From Carnegiea gigantea (Eukaryota; Streptophyta; Magnoliopsida; Caryophyllales; Cactaceae): a DNA stretch of 64,000 nucleotides. Positions within the stretch are counted from its first letter, which is position 1; every line of letters begins with the position of its first letter. The stretch is taken from contig JAKOGI010000081.1 of the NCBI GenBank assembly GCA_029747015.1, positions 390,001 to 454,000 of the forward strand, written 5' to 3'. This document shows positions 20,226 through 33,209 of the stretch, piece after piece. Position numbers and translations under genes: made by a program. Under the pieces are notes generated by a model that worked only from the letters and a program-made list of their open reading frames with translations, did not search any database and was not told the DNA's origin.

Positions 20226-21565
20226 AGGTTTGCTCTAGGCTTCAATTCGACGTTTAAGATCAACATGTCCAAGGATAAGGATGATCAAATCGTAACCAAG
20301 TGGGTTATTATTTACAAAATAAATAACAGCAATATTAGAAATCATTAATAAGGAGATATTATCATGGAATGACTAGAATAGAGGCAGCTACGAGCTTATC
20401 AAGGATACAAAACTAGAAAACGTCAGGCATCATGGTTTGCAATTAAGAACTGCAAGAGACCAGCAGATAGTCAACATCTCTTGAGCCATATTAAGGTCAA
20501 AGATGAGTATTCTACCCTATTTCAATCAGGAGGAGTAGTTAAAAGATTGGATTACACATCAAATTGTGTTGTTCAAATAAGGAAAAAAATTAGAGTACCC
20601 AAAATTGGAAGACAAGATTATTTGCTCAATGAAACTACTTAGACCACTGCATAAATGAAAATGAATTGGGGTTACTTGAGCACTGCAGGGAATAAAAAGG
20701 TGGATTGTTCCTAAAATCTTCACACCAAAATGTGGTTAAATGTCAAAATCATAAATATACTACTAACATTATAAGAAATGGAATAATCATAGTGTTTAAT
20801 ATGGGTGATAAATAACGACCAAAGAGAGGTTTGAAGAAAAGAATTTGAACTATCTAGGAGAGAAAGGTGGTTCAGTCATACTTGGGTTTAGCAGTTGAAT
20901 TACAAATAAAATAGTGGCAAAAAAGTTTCAACAAGGTGACCTTCTAGCCACACTAAATATGGCAAATGTGATAGGTAGATTGGGCAAACATAGAGTAGAA
21001 CATCTAGGACTTATTATAAAATGGATGTGTACGATTACGCCTTTGTTCACCTGAAGCCAGTTCAAGCAAAGTAAAAGAGTGAATAGAGGAGAGTCAAATT
21101 CATTGACGGAGAGTGGAATTTTAAAGCAAAAAGAATAGTGAGATTACAATAACCACATTCACCCTTGCTATAGAGGCCTTAATTGCATCCTTAAGTTAGA
21201 ATAAGCTATACAAGCTTATTATTATGAATAAACAGGGATAGGATACATGTGTATATACATTTTTAGCGGAATGAAGAGGAGGATGATGAAAATTAAAAGT
21301 ATCAGAGTATGGTTAACCATTTGAAGTCGAATAAGAATGCATTCCATATCTAACAACCAATTTCTAGAACACGATGAATAATGTTAGAAAGAAGGTATGG
21401 GAACTCTTGAGGACCCATAAAACTCTAGGGGTTTGGAATAAAAAGGAGAAATTAAATAACATTGGAAATAAGCAAATTTTAAAGATAATGCAAATTGAAC
21501 AAACATGAGAAATGGTTAAAACAAGGAGCATTAATACAACAGATAAGCTTCAATTGGCAAGGTTT
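20226..21565. other. unassigned interior of the old gypsy element
   Basis: AT-rich, with no ORF worth calling and no recognisable pol motif on either strand. Presumably eroded interior or older insertions. Confidence 0.4.
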
Positions 21566-21570
21566 GGATG

Positions 21571-21853
21571 TGTAACACCCCATACATGGGTTGAAGTATT
21601 TGAAGTGACTACTTATATCACCAAAGTTACATCTTCCTCTTGGGGAAACAAACTCTTAAGAACTCCACAGCTAAGCGTGCTTGATGTGGAGAAATATTAT
21701 AATGGGAGACTTCCTGAGAAGTTTCCTGGGCAGGGTGTGAGCGAGGGCAAAGCATACCGAAAAAAGCTTATGGTGATTTGTGGGGGCCAGTCGATGATCC
21801 TTGAAGATGTTCATGATAACTATCTACAACTCGGGAAGGGTCAGGGCATTACA
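21571..21853 (+). repeat. TRIM LTR 1
   Basis: 283 bp, TGTAACACCCCATACATGGG to GGCATTACA. A small ORF crossing it is chance. Confidence 0.88.
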
Positions 21854-22024
21854 AATAGTATCAGAGTCGACTTACAACTGTGAGCTACGCCAATGGACGG
21901 GAGAGTCTTAGGCAGTCACTTAGCGGAACAAAGATATTAGAATGGACCATTGGTAAAGAAGACACATAAGTCGGTCGGTTAGCAAGGCTCAACAGGGACG
22001 TTGTGCTCTTCAAATGGGGGTGAT

Positions 22025-22303
22025 TTTAACACCCCGTATGTGGCTTAAAGGATTTGAAGTGACTACTTATATCACTAAAGGTGCACCTTCCTTATCGGGG
22101 AGCTCACTCTTAAGAACTCCAGTTAAGCTGCATGGTGTAGAGAAATCTTATGATGGGTAACCTCTTGAAAAATTTCCTAGGCATTGTGCGAGCGATGGGG
22201 AAACACGCAGGAAAGGCTTATGGTGGTTTGTGGGGCTAGTCAATGATTCTTGAAGCCATTACTAGTAACTATCTGCTGCCCATTGAGAGATTGAGGTGTT
22301 ACA
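22025..22303 (+). repeat. TRIM LTR 2 (shared middle copy)
   Basis: 279 bp, begins TTTAACACCCCG (first TG altered) and ends GGTGTTACA. It serves as the 3' LTR of the first interior and the 5' LTR of the second. Confidence 0.88.
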
Positions 22304-22474
22304 GATGGTATTAGAGCCAACCCGCCATCGTAAGCTCTGCTAGTCGACGAGAGAGCCTTGGACAGTCACTTAGTGGGGCAAAGATACTTGGATGAACAAC
22401 TGGTCAAGAGGATGCATAAGTCGGTTGGTTAGCAAGGCTCAATAGAGACATTATGCTGTTCAAGTGGGGAAGAT

Positions 22475-22689
22475 TGTAACACCCCGTTTGTGGTTTAAAC
22501 GATTCGAACAAACTACTTATATCACCAATGGTGCATCTTTCTTTTTAGGAAGCAAACTCTTAAGAACTCCATAGTCAAGCGAGGAAGAAGCACGCCGAAA
22601 AGGTTTGTGGTGACTTGTGGGGCTAATCGACGATCCTTGAAATCATTCATGGTAACTATCCATGACCCAGGAGGGGTCGGGGGGTTACA
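22475..22689 (+). repeat. TRIM LTR 3 (internally deleted)
   Basis: 215 bp, TGTAACACCCCGTTTG to GGGGTTACA, missing about 65 bp of the middle relative to LTR 1. Confidence 0.88.
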
Positions 22690-22694
22690 GAATG

Positions 22695-24318
22695 TGAGTA
22701 AAACTTTTTCAAGTAAATGTTCTAAATCAAAACGAGATACAATGGTAGAGATTATCTCCATGAATAAATCAAGATGACTAAGGGTGAAACAAATTAGTTG
22801 CTGGAAGTAATGAGAATATTGCAGATTAAGACTTTAATGAAAAGAACAGACGACAGAGGGTAAGCAAAATAGTGCCATAAGGTAGATAGAATGATTTAAA
22901 GGCCAGACAACAAGAAAAAATAGACGATTTAAGTGATAATTAAATGTTTAAGGCTAGATGAATTCTCATTTTCTGTAACGAGTAGTATGTACAAGGTATT
23001 AACCCAAAAGCAGACTATGGAATTAATTGCAGGAACGGGGTGTGAATATTTGAAATGGGATCTTAGCAAGGGTGCCTTTCATCAATTATGTGGAAATCCA
23101 CGCGGAGGTTTGTATGACTACAAGAAGAATAAGTCATAGTGGTTCCAAATTTATTCCGGAGGATTAGGGGACTAAAATAAGGGTAAAGGCTATAAAGCTG
23201 AGTGAAAGGCTTACAGGGCATAATAGGAAGGTGGCAAATGATCTAAGGAACAAGTTACATCCAAGGCGTTGCTATGAAAACTCAAGTCACACTCATGAGG
23301 ACATATAGTTAACATCCATAGAGAGGTCTAAGAAAAGAGTTTGGAGCATTACAAATAGGGATAGACTTTACTCTTAAGCACATTTGCTTTAAATTCACTT
23401 ATATAAAAGGAGAATACCGCTTTTGTAATTTAATAGATTCAAAATTAACGGCGAAAATGAAAGAACAAAAATCGAAATTAGTTGTTGATAAGGAGGTCAC
23501 ACTATTAGTGAAAGAATGATGGCAAGAAGTAAATTGAGCAGGGATATTAGTGAAAGCAAAAGGAGCATGTCTCACCTCAGTGATGGCGATTCCACATAAA
23601 GATTGATGTCACGGAATAATTAATGGAAAGATATCTAAGGAAGTATTGCTAAGTGATTGAACAATTTTTGGACAGTCAAAGGTGTTAATATGATCCAAAG
23701 GAACAGCAGGTTATTTTATGTTACTGCATAATAAGGGTGTGGCCAATTTCAGGTTGTAATTAAAGAAGTCAAGGGTTCCCAATAAGGATACACTATTATG
23801 TAATGGTATCTTATAAGAGATCCATTGTTAGTCAGCCAAAGGTCACTATAGACTCCTTTATATCAATACAGGGACTCATGCAGCTAGAGTTGCTTACGTT
23901 TGATGAGTTCATGAAAAAAGTCACCTGTGTTTTTAACCTTTATATAAACACCCCCTTCATCTTGTTGCCCCATAACCCTCTAGTGTTATACCTGGTGTTG
24001 TGACTTTACAATACCCTCTTGAACTTGACGTCTCAACATCATAAAATCACTAGTAATAATCCTATAACGTCCATGCAATATATACTCGAGTCACCGCTTC
24101 CAATTCCTTAGTAACATGAGTTGTGATGTCTAACCTCAAATGCCCTGCGTTAATCCCATACAACCATTGTGCCTACTTTATATTTCTTTATAGATCGTTT
24201 GTTCTTAGGTCTAATCTATGAAACTTTTCCACTTATTAGTTGGAATATAAATTAGAACCTCTAGAATTTCTCATAAACAAAAGTAATGTGTGTGTGTATC
24301 CTCTAGCCCCTTCCTATG
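22695..24318. other. unassigned interior of the old gypsy element
   Basis: No recognisable gene or repeat pair. A plus-strand TTATATAAACACCCCC at about 23939 looks like a TATA box without a partner gene. Confidence 0.35.
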
Positions 24319-24326
24319 GTTCCACC

Positions 24327-24933
24327 TAGCAGTGATCAAGGCTCTTAGGTATCCTGGAACCTGTTCGGAACCAGTCAAATGGTTCTGATTCCGTTTCCTA
24401 AAATAAAGGAACCAGTATAATCGGTTCTGGTTCCCGTTCTCAAAAAAATATCTGAAACTGAAATGTGGAACCTGCTTAGAGAGAGGAAAATGATTTTTTT
24501 CCATTTCTTAAAGCCTTTTCTTTTGTTTCTCCGCTCTTTTTCAATTTTATTTTTTTCCGCACAAAAACGAATCCTCAAGTAGTGAATTTTATGCAATCTC
24601 AGTTAGTTTTCTACTATTAATTGAAGAATGAATCATTATATTTTTTGAATAACCAAGATAAAAAAAAAGTATAAATTTAATAAATTAATGTTTGTATAAA
24701 GATAGAAGACAAAGGTAGCAAAGGATCAAACACCCCTCCCACTCCAAATAAATAGAAACTTTTAATATATTATGTGTTGAAATTTCAATTAGGATTGGCA
24801 GATAACCTAGAATTAGAATCAAAACCCTAGGTTCCGGTTCTGATTCCCAAAAGTTAGGAGTAGTTTAAATGGTTTTGGTTTCGGATCCGATTCTTAATTT
24901 TTTTAGGAGGGCACCCAGAACTGCTCACCCCTA
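24327..24933. mobile_element. hAT-like MITE with 8-bp duplication
   Basis: The right end reads TGCTCACCCCTA and the left end TAGCAGTGATCA (9 of 12 paired with the right end). Flanks GTTCCACC (24319-24326) and GTTCCACT (24934-24941) match in 7 of 8 bases. Interior has GGTTCTGGTTCC-type repeats at both ends, common in plant hAT MITEs. Confidence 0.65.
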
Positions 24934-24941
24934 GTTCCACT

Positions 24942-27347
24942 TGCTTGAATAATCGCTCTTCACGAGATGAGTATACTAACTGCATCACCTCATATACTAC
25001 CAAATAAAATTTTCTACACCTAATTAATTTTGCATAAACTAATTAGCATGGCTCGACCCAACAACACCCATCACCTACTACAGCAACATTGGTTAAAGAA
25101 CTACGTATTCCATTTCCTTGGAAGCAACTATGGATATCTTAGCACTAAGGTCCGCCTTTAATGATTTTCATGTGCCATTAGGGCTTGTTTTAGCCATTTA
25201 TACAATCTCAAACCTCTAAAGAAGTTCTTCCTCTACACATTTTCAAAGTTCGAGCCATATTTATTTGTATGACAGTCTATGGCTCCAAAGTCACAATGTC
25301 AACCGATAAACCCCATCTAAACATCCTCCACCTCTTCATTATCTTTCTAATTGTAAGACATGCTTTATGGTTTAATGGCTTATATACACCTAACATATAG
25401 TAGCCTACATAAGTTCACATAACCAAAAAACCCAATTAATGTCATCACTTTCTTTGCGTGTCAATCTTATCTGACTGCATACTACCCGTGCAACACCAAA
25501 TGACATACCGCAAGCTATTAAAGTGTCATCACATACTTCAATACAGTAAATTACTATTGAAAATCATGTATGTTAGGGCGATAGGCCCTCAGACATATAC
25601 ACTATTGCAGTGGCTAGTTCATATTGGGTCCACAAAAAGATACTACAAATAGAATGCATTTCCCTTATCTAGAAAATTAGATGTAACTTGATACTACACT
25701 GATTACATGAGAATTTGCATATGGCATCCTCGTATCATGTCTTAAACATCACCACACCCCAGGCATTAAGTGTGTTTGTGTGTCTTAATGAAACCTTTAA
25801 GTTAAAGTCGTCCTCACAACATAACTGGACAACCCCCATACTTTACAGAATTATTGGTATAATCTTGGTGAGCTTCTTTGGGATGCATGTGTCAGCAAAA
25901 AGTCAACTAAGTGCTCCCTTAACCTACTTTGTTAATGATGGAGTCCCCAAGGTGTTACCTAAGTATATCATTAACCTCAACACCAAAGGCTAAGAGGCAG
26001 GTAAAAGGTTGCTAAAGCGTCCCTGTTATACACTCATACATATAAAATCATATTTAGTAGCTCATTTAATTAGCTCGATAGCTCACAAACACCATGTGAC
26101 TCACAGTGGCCCTCAAACCCGCCTCCTACCCTAGTATTGAAATGAACGAACAAAAATTAAAAATACAATGATATGGGATTTCTAACCTGTGTTGTGCACA
26201 AACTATTTTACAATGGTTGCCTAAAAAACATTTGGTGTCATACATGTGCTATTTACTTATTTCTCTTCTTTTGAAGGGTTACTTCATAATACATGTGCGA
26301 ATCCTTGCCAACAAATTTAGCATTTTGATAATAAAAGTGAGACCAACATATAAAATAAAACTATCAGTGATCAATCAATATGTTATCAATAATACTTTAT
26401 TCAGATACATTGTAATTACTGAAAGAAAAGAAAATAGTTTTATAAACTGCAACTCCAGAGATAGAATTCTAAAGAGAGAGTCTCTAGAAATTAGCTCCAA
26501 ACCTTGTTAAAACCTTCTGCCTCTAAAACCTTAGATATGAATAAGCCACCTTATAACATCCTCAAATATTAAGTATCGAATTATTTTATTCCAACCACTT
26601 ATTGTCGTGATTGCAGCGGAAGTCTTAATGATTGGAGACATTTCCGCCATCCTAACTCAGACAAGGCTATATATAAACTATACGATTTTACTGAAAAACA
26701 CTTTCACATTCCGAAGTTCCACCAAAATAAAGGCATTCAACTTTGAACTACAATTTAACCTTTACATTAATCAAAACGTAACTAGATTAGGTGTCTCCTA
26801 ATACTCCATCTTAGACATGCATACTCATGCTACGCCATAATTCACTGTAAGCATCTAACTACATTAATGAGCGTAAACACGAGACCTTACTTCTACTTCT
26901 TGCATTTTTCGACGTTGTTAAGGAGAGGTATGCTCACTAATTCATTACCGAAAACAGAAAACATAAATGTATTTTGAAGAATGAGTTGAACCCAGTACGT
27001 TTATCCCCATACTATAAAGTAAACTCTTAGCATGGTTGGAATCTCTCTATTCCATACATATTGATTCCTGAGTTTTTGGAAATAAATAAAGCGTATGGAA
27101 ACTTTGGAACAACAATTGGTATTTTCATTACATTAGTTGGGCACCCGTTTCCCAATTAAACTTCAGTTCACAAACAAGATAAAGAGAGAGAGAATAGAGC
27201 GTAAAACTGATTTGCCTTTTATTATCTTGAAATGGAACCCAAATTGATAAGTTCATGAGCTCAATGCGATTATTGAATAGGTATACACCTGCCAAGCCAA
27301 TCAAGAAGTCCGACTTGAGGCTGCGGCGGGTGAACTAAAGGTCGTAA
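24942..27347. other. unassigned AT-rich interior of the old gypsy element
   Basis: Only short ORFs without recognisable domains. No pol or gag motif was found on either strand. Confidence 0.35.
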
Positions 27348-27360
27348 GCTCTGACAATTG

Positions 27361-27830
27361 ATAGGTGGTGGATCCACTTAATTATGTGATAAAGCGATGC
27401 TTTAGAATGATTCATTAATAACTGTATATATTTGAGATTTTGATATATGTGCAAATGTATGAATTTTAAAAGGTAACGACAGTAAATCTCCCACTTTTCA
27501 TGAAATAATTATTTATAATGTCGAAATGATGAAAATGGACTCAATTCTGCTTCAAAAGTACATATTTTGTAGTCGGCAGAGTCTCAAGTAATTTTTATGA
27601 ACTACCACTTTAATAAATAATTCCCACTTTTCTTTGTTCTTTATTTATTCACATATATTGACTTTCTTCTCCCCATTTAATATTGTCACTTTTTTAATTA
27701 TCGAGCATTAATGAGATTATTGTTATGATTATATTATTATTATTATCATCATCATCATCATCATCATTATCATCATTATGATTATAATTATGATTATGAT
27801 TATTATTATTATTATTATTATTACTACTAC

Positions 27831-27894
<64 letters not shown>

Positions 27895-29750
27895 TTATGT
27901 TGGTTGCATTATGCTTTTCTCTCGTGATATAGTTGTTATTGGTATTATTAGAAGTAGTACTATCTTTATGGTTGTCTGCATCAATATTGTCATTTTCTTG
28001 ATATTAAGGTTATGTGTACTATCATTATAATTATTATGATTACTAGGATTATCATTGTCATTCTTACCATCCACTTTATTCATCCATTACTGTTATAATT
28101 GTTATTATTAAAGGCAATAATATTGTCAGTAATCATAAAGGGGTTACCTATAAGAGGATTTAGGCCATCTGGTTCGGGTAACGATTTTGAGTTCATTTTC
28201 CAATGTCAAGTACGCGCAGTAAGGTTCAACCCCGGAAGCATCCAGTCATTTTATTCTTGAGCTCACCTTGATTACCAATTAGATGAGTTGGATTTCATGT
28301 ATTATATCATTTTCTTCCCTCTTTATTATAAATCAATTTCTATCCATCCCTTTTAATCTCAAAATACATAAATAATCCATCCATCCTAATTCTACCAATT
28401 AGTCTTATTATTATAATTAATTCTCAAAAGTCAAGCTCTCCCTTTCTTTTAACTACTATTGCATCCCATTTTACCCTAGAACCCATTCAATTCCTTAATT
28501 TTAATTTCAAAACTTACACAAAACAAATTTACTTTAAATCTTTCCATTTATAATGCCCTCCATCATTTTTTTCTTTAATCACAAACATCAACATTACTCT
28601 GCAATCACTAAGTCCATTGGAATTTCACCTGAATATGCCATATAAATTTCACAAAATACCTATTAGATTATTATTCTCAAAAACTCAAAAATCAAGTTTC
28701 CCTCATTTCTCCACCTTCAACCTCATTCCACCTCAATTAAAATCATCCAACTGCCATAACTCAATTATATGAGCACAGCACCACCACCCAAGCTCAAACT
28801 CTAATTTTCCGTGGACACCTACGACACTAGCTCACTCAAATCATCAAATCTTATCAACCTAAACTCTAAATTAATACAAATTATCACTCAACTAAATTAA
28901 AAACACGCTTATTAACTAAATTAAAAGATTAGAAGATGAAAATTAGAAGAAGGGATTTTAGGGTTTTCACCTTCTCAAACAACTCAAGATGAAAGCAACA
29001 GAAGCGGGTGGGGGTGGGGTGGCGATGGGCTGGAGGGGCGCAATTGGCAGCTAGAAGGCAGTGACCGACGAATGAGGGGTGGCGGCGGGACGGTCGTGGC
29101 GTCGATTGGCAGACAGGCTTGAAAAAGAGACAGAGGAGGGGGAAGGTCTAGATGCATAGGATGGGGGAACGAGAAGCAGGGAGGAGTCGGTTTTTAGAGG
29201 AGGTTTGAGTTTTGGTTTTAAAAAATTTAGTTAACTTGATTTGAAAAAATCTCCCCTAAATTTTAGATTATTCATTTCCTTTTTTCCTCTCTTTTTTGTT
29301 TTCTTTTGTTCATTGATTCTATTTAGCTAGTGACTCTTTGGACCAAAATTTTTGGGCTAATATTTGGATCATATTATCATTTGGGGAAAAATTAAAAACA
29401 TTACCTATACCAATTGATTTATTCTTTGCATTTGTTTTTGTTTCATTTACTAATATTTTGGTTTCATTTGTATATTGTGGATGATAAATTCTTTATATGC
29501 ATCCCATAATTACCCATTCCCATAACTGGGTTAACTTTTGTTTATTTATTAACTTGTTTATGTATTCATTGGTAGATTCTGAATAACAAAATATGTGTGT
29601 GACTAAATTTTATTTCGAGGCAATTTGTTGTCTTAACATGCAACTATACAAATATTTCAAATATTAAATTGAAATGTGACGCTTAACTTAATTAAATTTA
29701 AATTGAGATTAGCTAGAGTAATTAACATTGACTAGGTTTGATCTATTACA
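27361..29750 (-). repeat. right (5') LTR of the old gypsy element
   Basis: Homology to the left LTR runs from 27894 to 29750. The 27361-27893 part is assigned because the decayed primer site lies just left of it. Ends TTACA. Carries the unoccupied CCATA site at 28754-28758. Confidence 0.6.
27723..27893 (+). repeat. (ATT/ATC)n microsatellite
   Basis: Long run of ATT with ATC and ATG variants inside the right LTR. The left LTR breaks at the matching place, where the presumed Tat LTR joins. Confidence 0.95.
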
Positions 29751-30366
29751 CACCTAATCCATCTCTGCCCATTCCATGAATAATCTTTAGCCTTATTAGT
29801 CGACCTAGTTGTAGTTTCACTGATCTAAATCATTCTCTTTTAGTCTCAAATCTTCAGTTTTCCTAAGTTATTTTAAACCCTTCTTGCCCCCTTCAAATTT
29901 ATGTAAGAAATTCTAATTCAATTCTTTTAAACTGCAAATCTAAGAAGAATGGCCATGGTTTGGAAAATTTAATGCATTTTTGCATGCGTATGCCCCAAAT
30001 TAGACAGCTGAGAGCATAATCATTATGAAAGTGAGATTGTATTGTTCAAGATGTTTGAAAGATCCTGGTTATAACTGTTCAAGAGTTGTTTCATGGTGCT
30101 ATGTGTTTCCAGGCGAACACAACTTATCCTACCTATGGGGTAAGTTTCCTCCTTATCACACAACTATATGATTTTGCCCCTTTCTATGCGCTCGTTCAAA
30201 TAATTAATCTTTTTTATTTGAATATTTAATGAATTACTCCTATTTTATGATTTCCTTGAGCCCGCAAACTAAAGTTTGTGTTTCTGTTTCATGGCTACTA
30301 TTTTAGGTTTGATATATCTATTCCATTTAATTTGGGGCATTGTTCTTCTGCTTATAATTTTTGAGG
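29751..30366. other. single-copy-like spacer
   Basis: No gene is seen. TTTCCAG at about 30113 and GGGGTAAGT at about 30140 would bound a tiny exon-like piece, but nothing else supports it. Confidence 0.3.
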
Positions 30367-30371
30367 AGAGG

Positions 30372-31920
30372 TGTTGAATTAAAAATTACCACAAGTGCAT
30401 GATATAGTTGTAGCTAACAACCGGTAAGTACGAGCCGTATCCATAGAGAGTTGTGTTTTCAAGCACCAAAGCTAACTCAGGCATATCAATTTAGGCAAAT
30501 CAAAAAGTGCTGGGAAGTAGAACTAAACTAATAAGGCAAACAAAAATGACATTGATTATGATTAAATCTAAGATTAACCAACTAATCGAGTCAAACTCTA
30601 ACATTTTCAAGTTATGCTAGCATTAAGAGATGATCGATTACACACAAAGCCCACCCAGGCCCTCTTTTAAGGGTTGAAGGCTAGTTTAATTGTTCTAACT
30701 CCCTATTTTTATGAAATTAATGCAATTAAAATACAAGAGTAACAACCCTAGATTTAGGTAGGATTCAGACTATTTTCATGTTCAAATGCTAGCTATCCTC
30801 TCTACCCACACTACACAATCAACCTTACTCTTCAGCATAAGTCAATTGCCCTAAAACACAGATGAAAACTCTTTCAAGTATTTCATCGAGTAATTGGTGG
30901 GCGTGAAAGAAAATTCTAAATTTAAGCATAGAAAAGGTATGTTAAACAAGATCAACTATTCATCTCAGTAGCTCACCATAATCAAAGAACACAACTTAGT
31001 CACAAATAATAAACATAAAAATACAAGCATAACAATGAACCATCAAAATAGCAAATAAATTGAAAAGCATGAAATTAAAGAGCGAACACGAAGAAGAACT
31101 TAGTTTTGAATAGCAAAATCTACAATCTTGTACATGGTATACACAAATCTAGCCTAAATTATCCTCCCCATAATGGGGTCTTGGTGGCTAATAAAAACCC
31201 TAAAAACGGTTGAAGGAGAAGTTCCCAAGATAGTCTGAAAAATCCCTAAAATAAAGTCCGAAATCTAGTTCAATGACGCGAAAATTGGGAAGATGCATGG
31301 TCGTGCGTCGACGCATGGGTGCCCATGCACTGCTATGCATAGCCGTGTAGTGCATCACGGCTGCTCGTGTACAGCTTCAGGAAACCGGGTCTTCTATGCA
31401 GCATTTCTACACGGTTGTGCCATTGTGCACGGCCAACTGTCAGAGCTGGAAAACGGGTCAAGTCAGGTCAATATATTTAACAAATGGGTCAATTTTGTGT
31501 CAGCTTTGAAAATAGTTTAGATTTGCTCCACATTGAAAAATAATAATTTTTTACAACAAAAGGCCAAATAATGTTGACTTCAGGTAGAAATTAGATCGGT
31601 TCCGGCCGGGTTGGGTTCGTATTTCTCTCATTAACTTCAGGTCGGGTTCGTGTCGGGTTATCATTTCGGGTCTGGCCCTTGGAATTTCATTAGACCTCTT
31701 TTCCTCCTCCAAACTCTTCCCCATGGCCTTTCTTTCTATTAGAACTAGTGATTCCTTATCTTCTTGGCTGAAACTCCTGAAAATAAGGAAAACCACCTAT
31801 AAAGTATAATATGGACTGAAGGAGACAAATTTAACCCTTTCTCATTAAGAGCCAACATAAAACTAGCAAGAAAAAGGAATCAAATATGGGCTAAAATGAT
31901 GTCAAAATAGAGGTTTATCA
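30372..31920 (-). repeat. 3' LTR (left copy)
   Basis: 1549 bp. Includes a GC-rich patch with repeated GCATGG/CCATGC words near 31290-31390. Confidence 0.85.
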
Positions 31921-31935
31921 ACTCCCCCGCACCTA
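31921..31935 (-). other. polypurine tract
   Basis: The minus strand reads AGGTGCGGGGGAGT against the 3' LTR. Confidence 0.7.
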
Positions 31936-33209
31936 ACTTTTGCTTGTTCTCGAGCAAAACAAAGAAAAACTAATCTAAGGATCTAACTCATTTTCATAGG
32001 CATCACAGTTGCTTTTAGCATATGCAACAAGCCCTTTAAACCCTTGGTTCCCCCAAGTGAATGAGTGAGGTATCGTGAAGGTTTACAAAAGATATACCCA
32101 CAAAATCTTGAAGAAAAAAAGAAAAGGAGAAAGAGAAAGAGAAAGAAAATAGAAAATCTTTATGGGTTTACAAACAAAACACAAATATATACAAGGGAAA
32201 AAATTGTACGCATTCTAACCAACCAAATTAGTCTTAAAACGAAGATATTGCTTGCATATAAACAGAATGTATGCATCAAGACTCCCAATCCCCATAGATG
32301 ATATCAAGGCACCAACTTTTCACCCCACAATACATTAAAACTTTGAATCCATCGTAGTGCTTGGTATACAAGTGTCTCATCATCATAAGAGTTAGGCTTA
32401 CTAGAATCTGACTCAATCTCACTTGATTGACACAAACTGTATTATTGATTGACCAATTTGGAAAGTAAGTTTCCCCAATAGTGGTATTGCCTCAAAGGAT
32501 GGCGCCTAGTAGTGCGCGCCTTAAAGTATACTTGCCATTTTCGACTCTATTTTTATTTTTAGTTCTTGTTTTTCCTGAAAATGAAAACAAAAGTAACTAT
32601 GTATATGAACAAGTAGAAGAGTCAATCATGGAGGACTAAGACATAAGATAATGATGAAATATAAATAAGGACTGGATTGCGCAACTATAATGAGCTATCG
32701 GGGTTAGAATTAAGGCCTAGAATGACATTGTTAGGACAAAGATATATCATACACATCATACTTATATACAAGCTAATAGTCATGGCACAACGGATTACAG
32801 TCAATCAAGATAGTACAAAACTCCCAAAAACATTTTCTCGATAAGACAAAATTTCCCTCTTTTTTTCTTTTTCAAAAGTTTGAAGCATGGCTTCTCCTCT
32901 CCCACACGTAGATCTCATAATGTCGCCATGGGAGCCAAGGAGCCACAACACCAACAAAACACATATGTACATAAAACAAACCCACAATAATAAATTCATA
33001 ACAATAAGAGACAAACTGAAAAAAGGAAAAAAGATTTATACAAATAAAAATAAAGGAAGACAAACGGGGAATGAATTTACCAGGTTAGGTACTGGATACA
33101 CCAAAACTATTATCTTCTTATGATTAGGCTATGGGAGCCAGGAGGAGCATTAGCCACTCCTCTGTATCACATAAGACGCGGGTCTCTAGCTGGGGCGCTG
33201 TCAAAGCTC

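Larger units (their letters stand above)
21571..22689 (+). mobile_element. tandem TRIM: three LTRs and two interiors in one insertion
   Basis: Three related LTRs (21571-21853, 22025-22303, 22475-22689), each TGTAACACCCC...TTACA or a slight variant, are separated by two homologous interiors of about 171 bp. A primer site follows the first two LTRs (TAGTATCAGAGTC near 21856; TGGTATTAGAGCC at 22306-22318), and AAGTGGGGA-like purine tracts precede the second and third. The outer flanks GGATG (21566-21570) and GAATG (22690-22694) look like one diverged target duplication. The third LTR has an internal loss of about 65 bp. Confidence 0.9.
16793..29750 (-). mobile_element. old Ty3/gypsy LTR retrotransposon, degenerate, host of nested insertions
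   Basis: About 2 kb of sequence is directly repeated at 16793-19154 and 27894-29750. The right copy ends TTACA at 29750; the left copy is followed by a polypurine tract (minus: AAGAGGGGTAAG at 19155-19166). Just inside lies decayed integrase on the minus strand, the place expected for the 3' end of pol. A decayed primer site (AGCTCTGACAAT, 27348-27359) is in the right place next to the right-hand LTR. Inside are a TRIM in the left LTR, a tandem TRIM and a hAT-like MITE. Reverse transcriptase and gag were not recognised, so the element is badly eroded. Confidence 0.62.

Noticed and set aside
30113..30140. Tiny exon-like piece between TTTCCAG and GTAAGT
   Set aside because: 27 bp only, no neighbouring exons or protein similarity.
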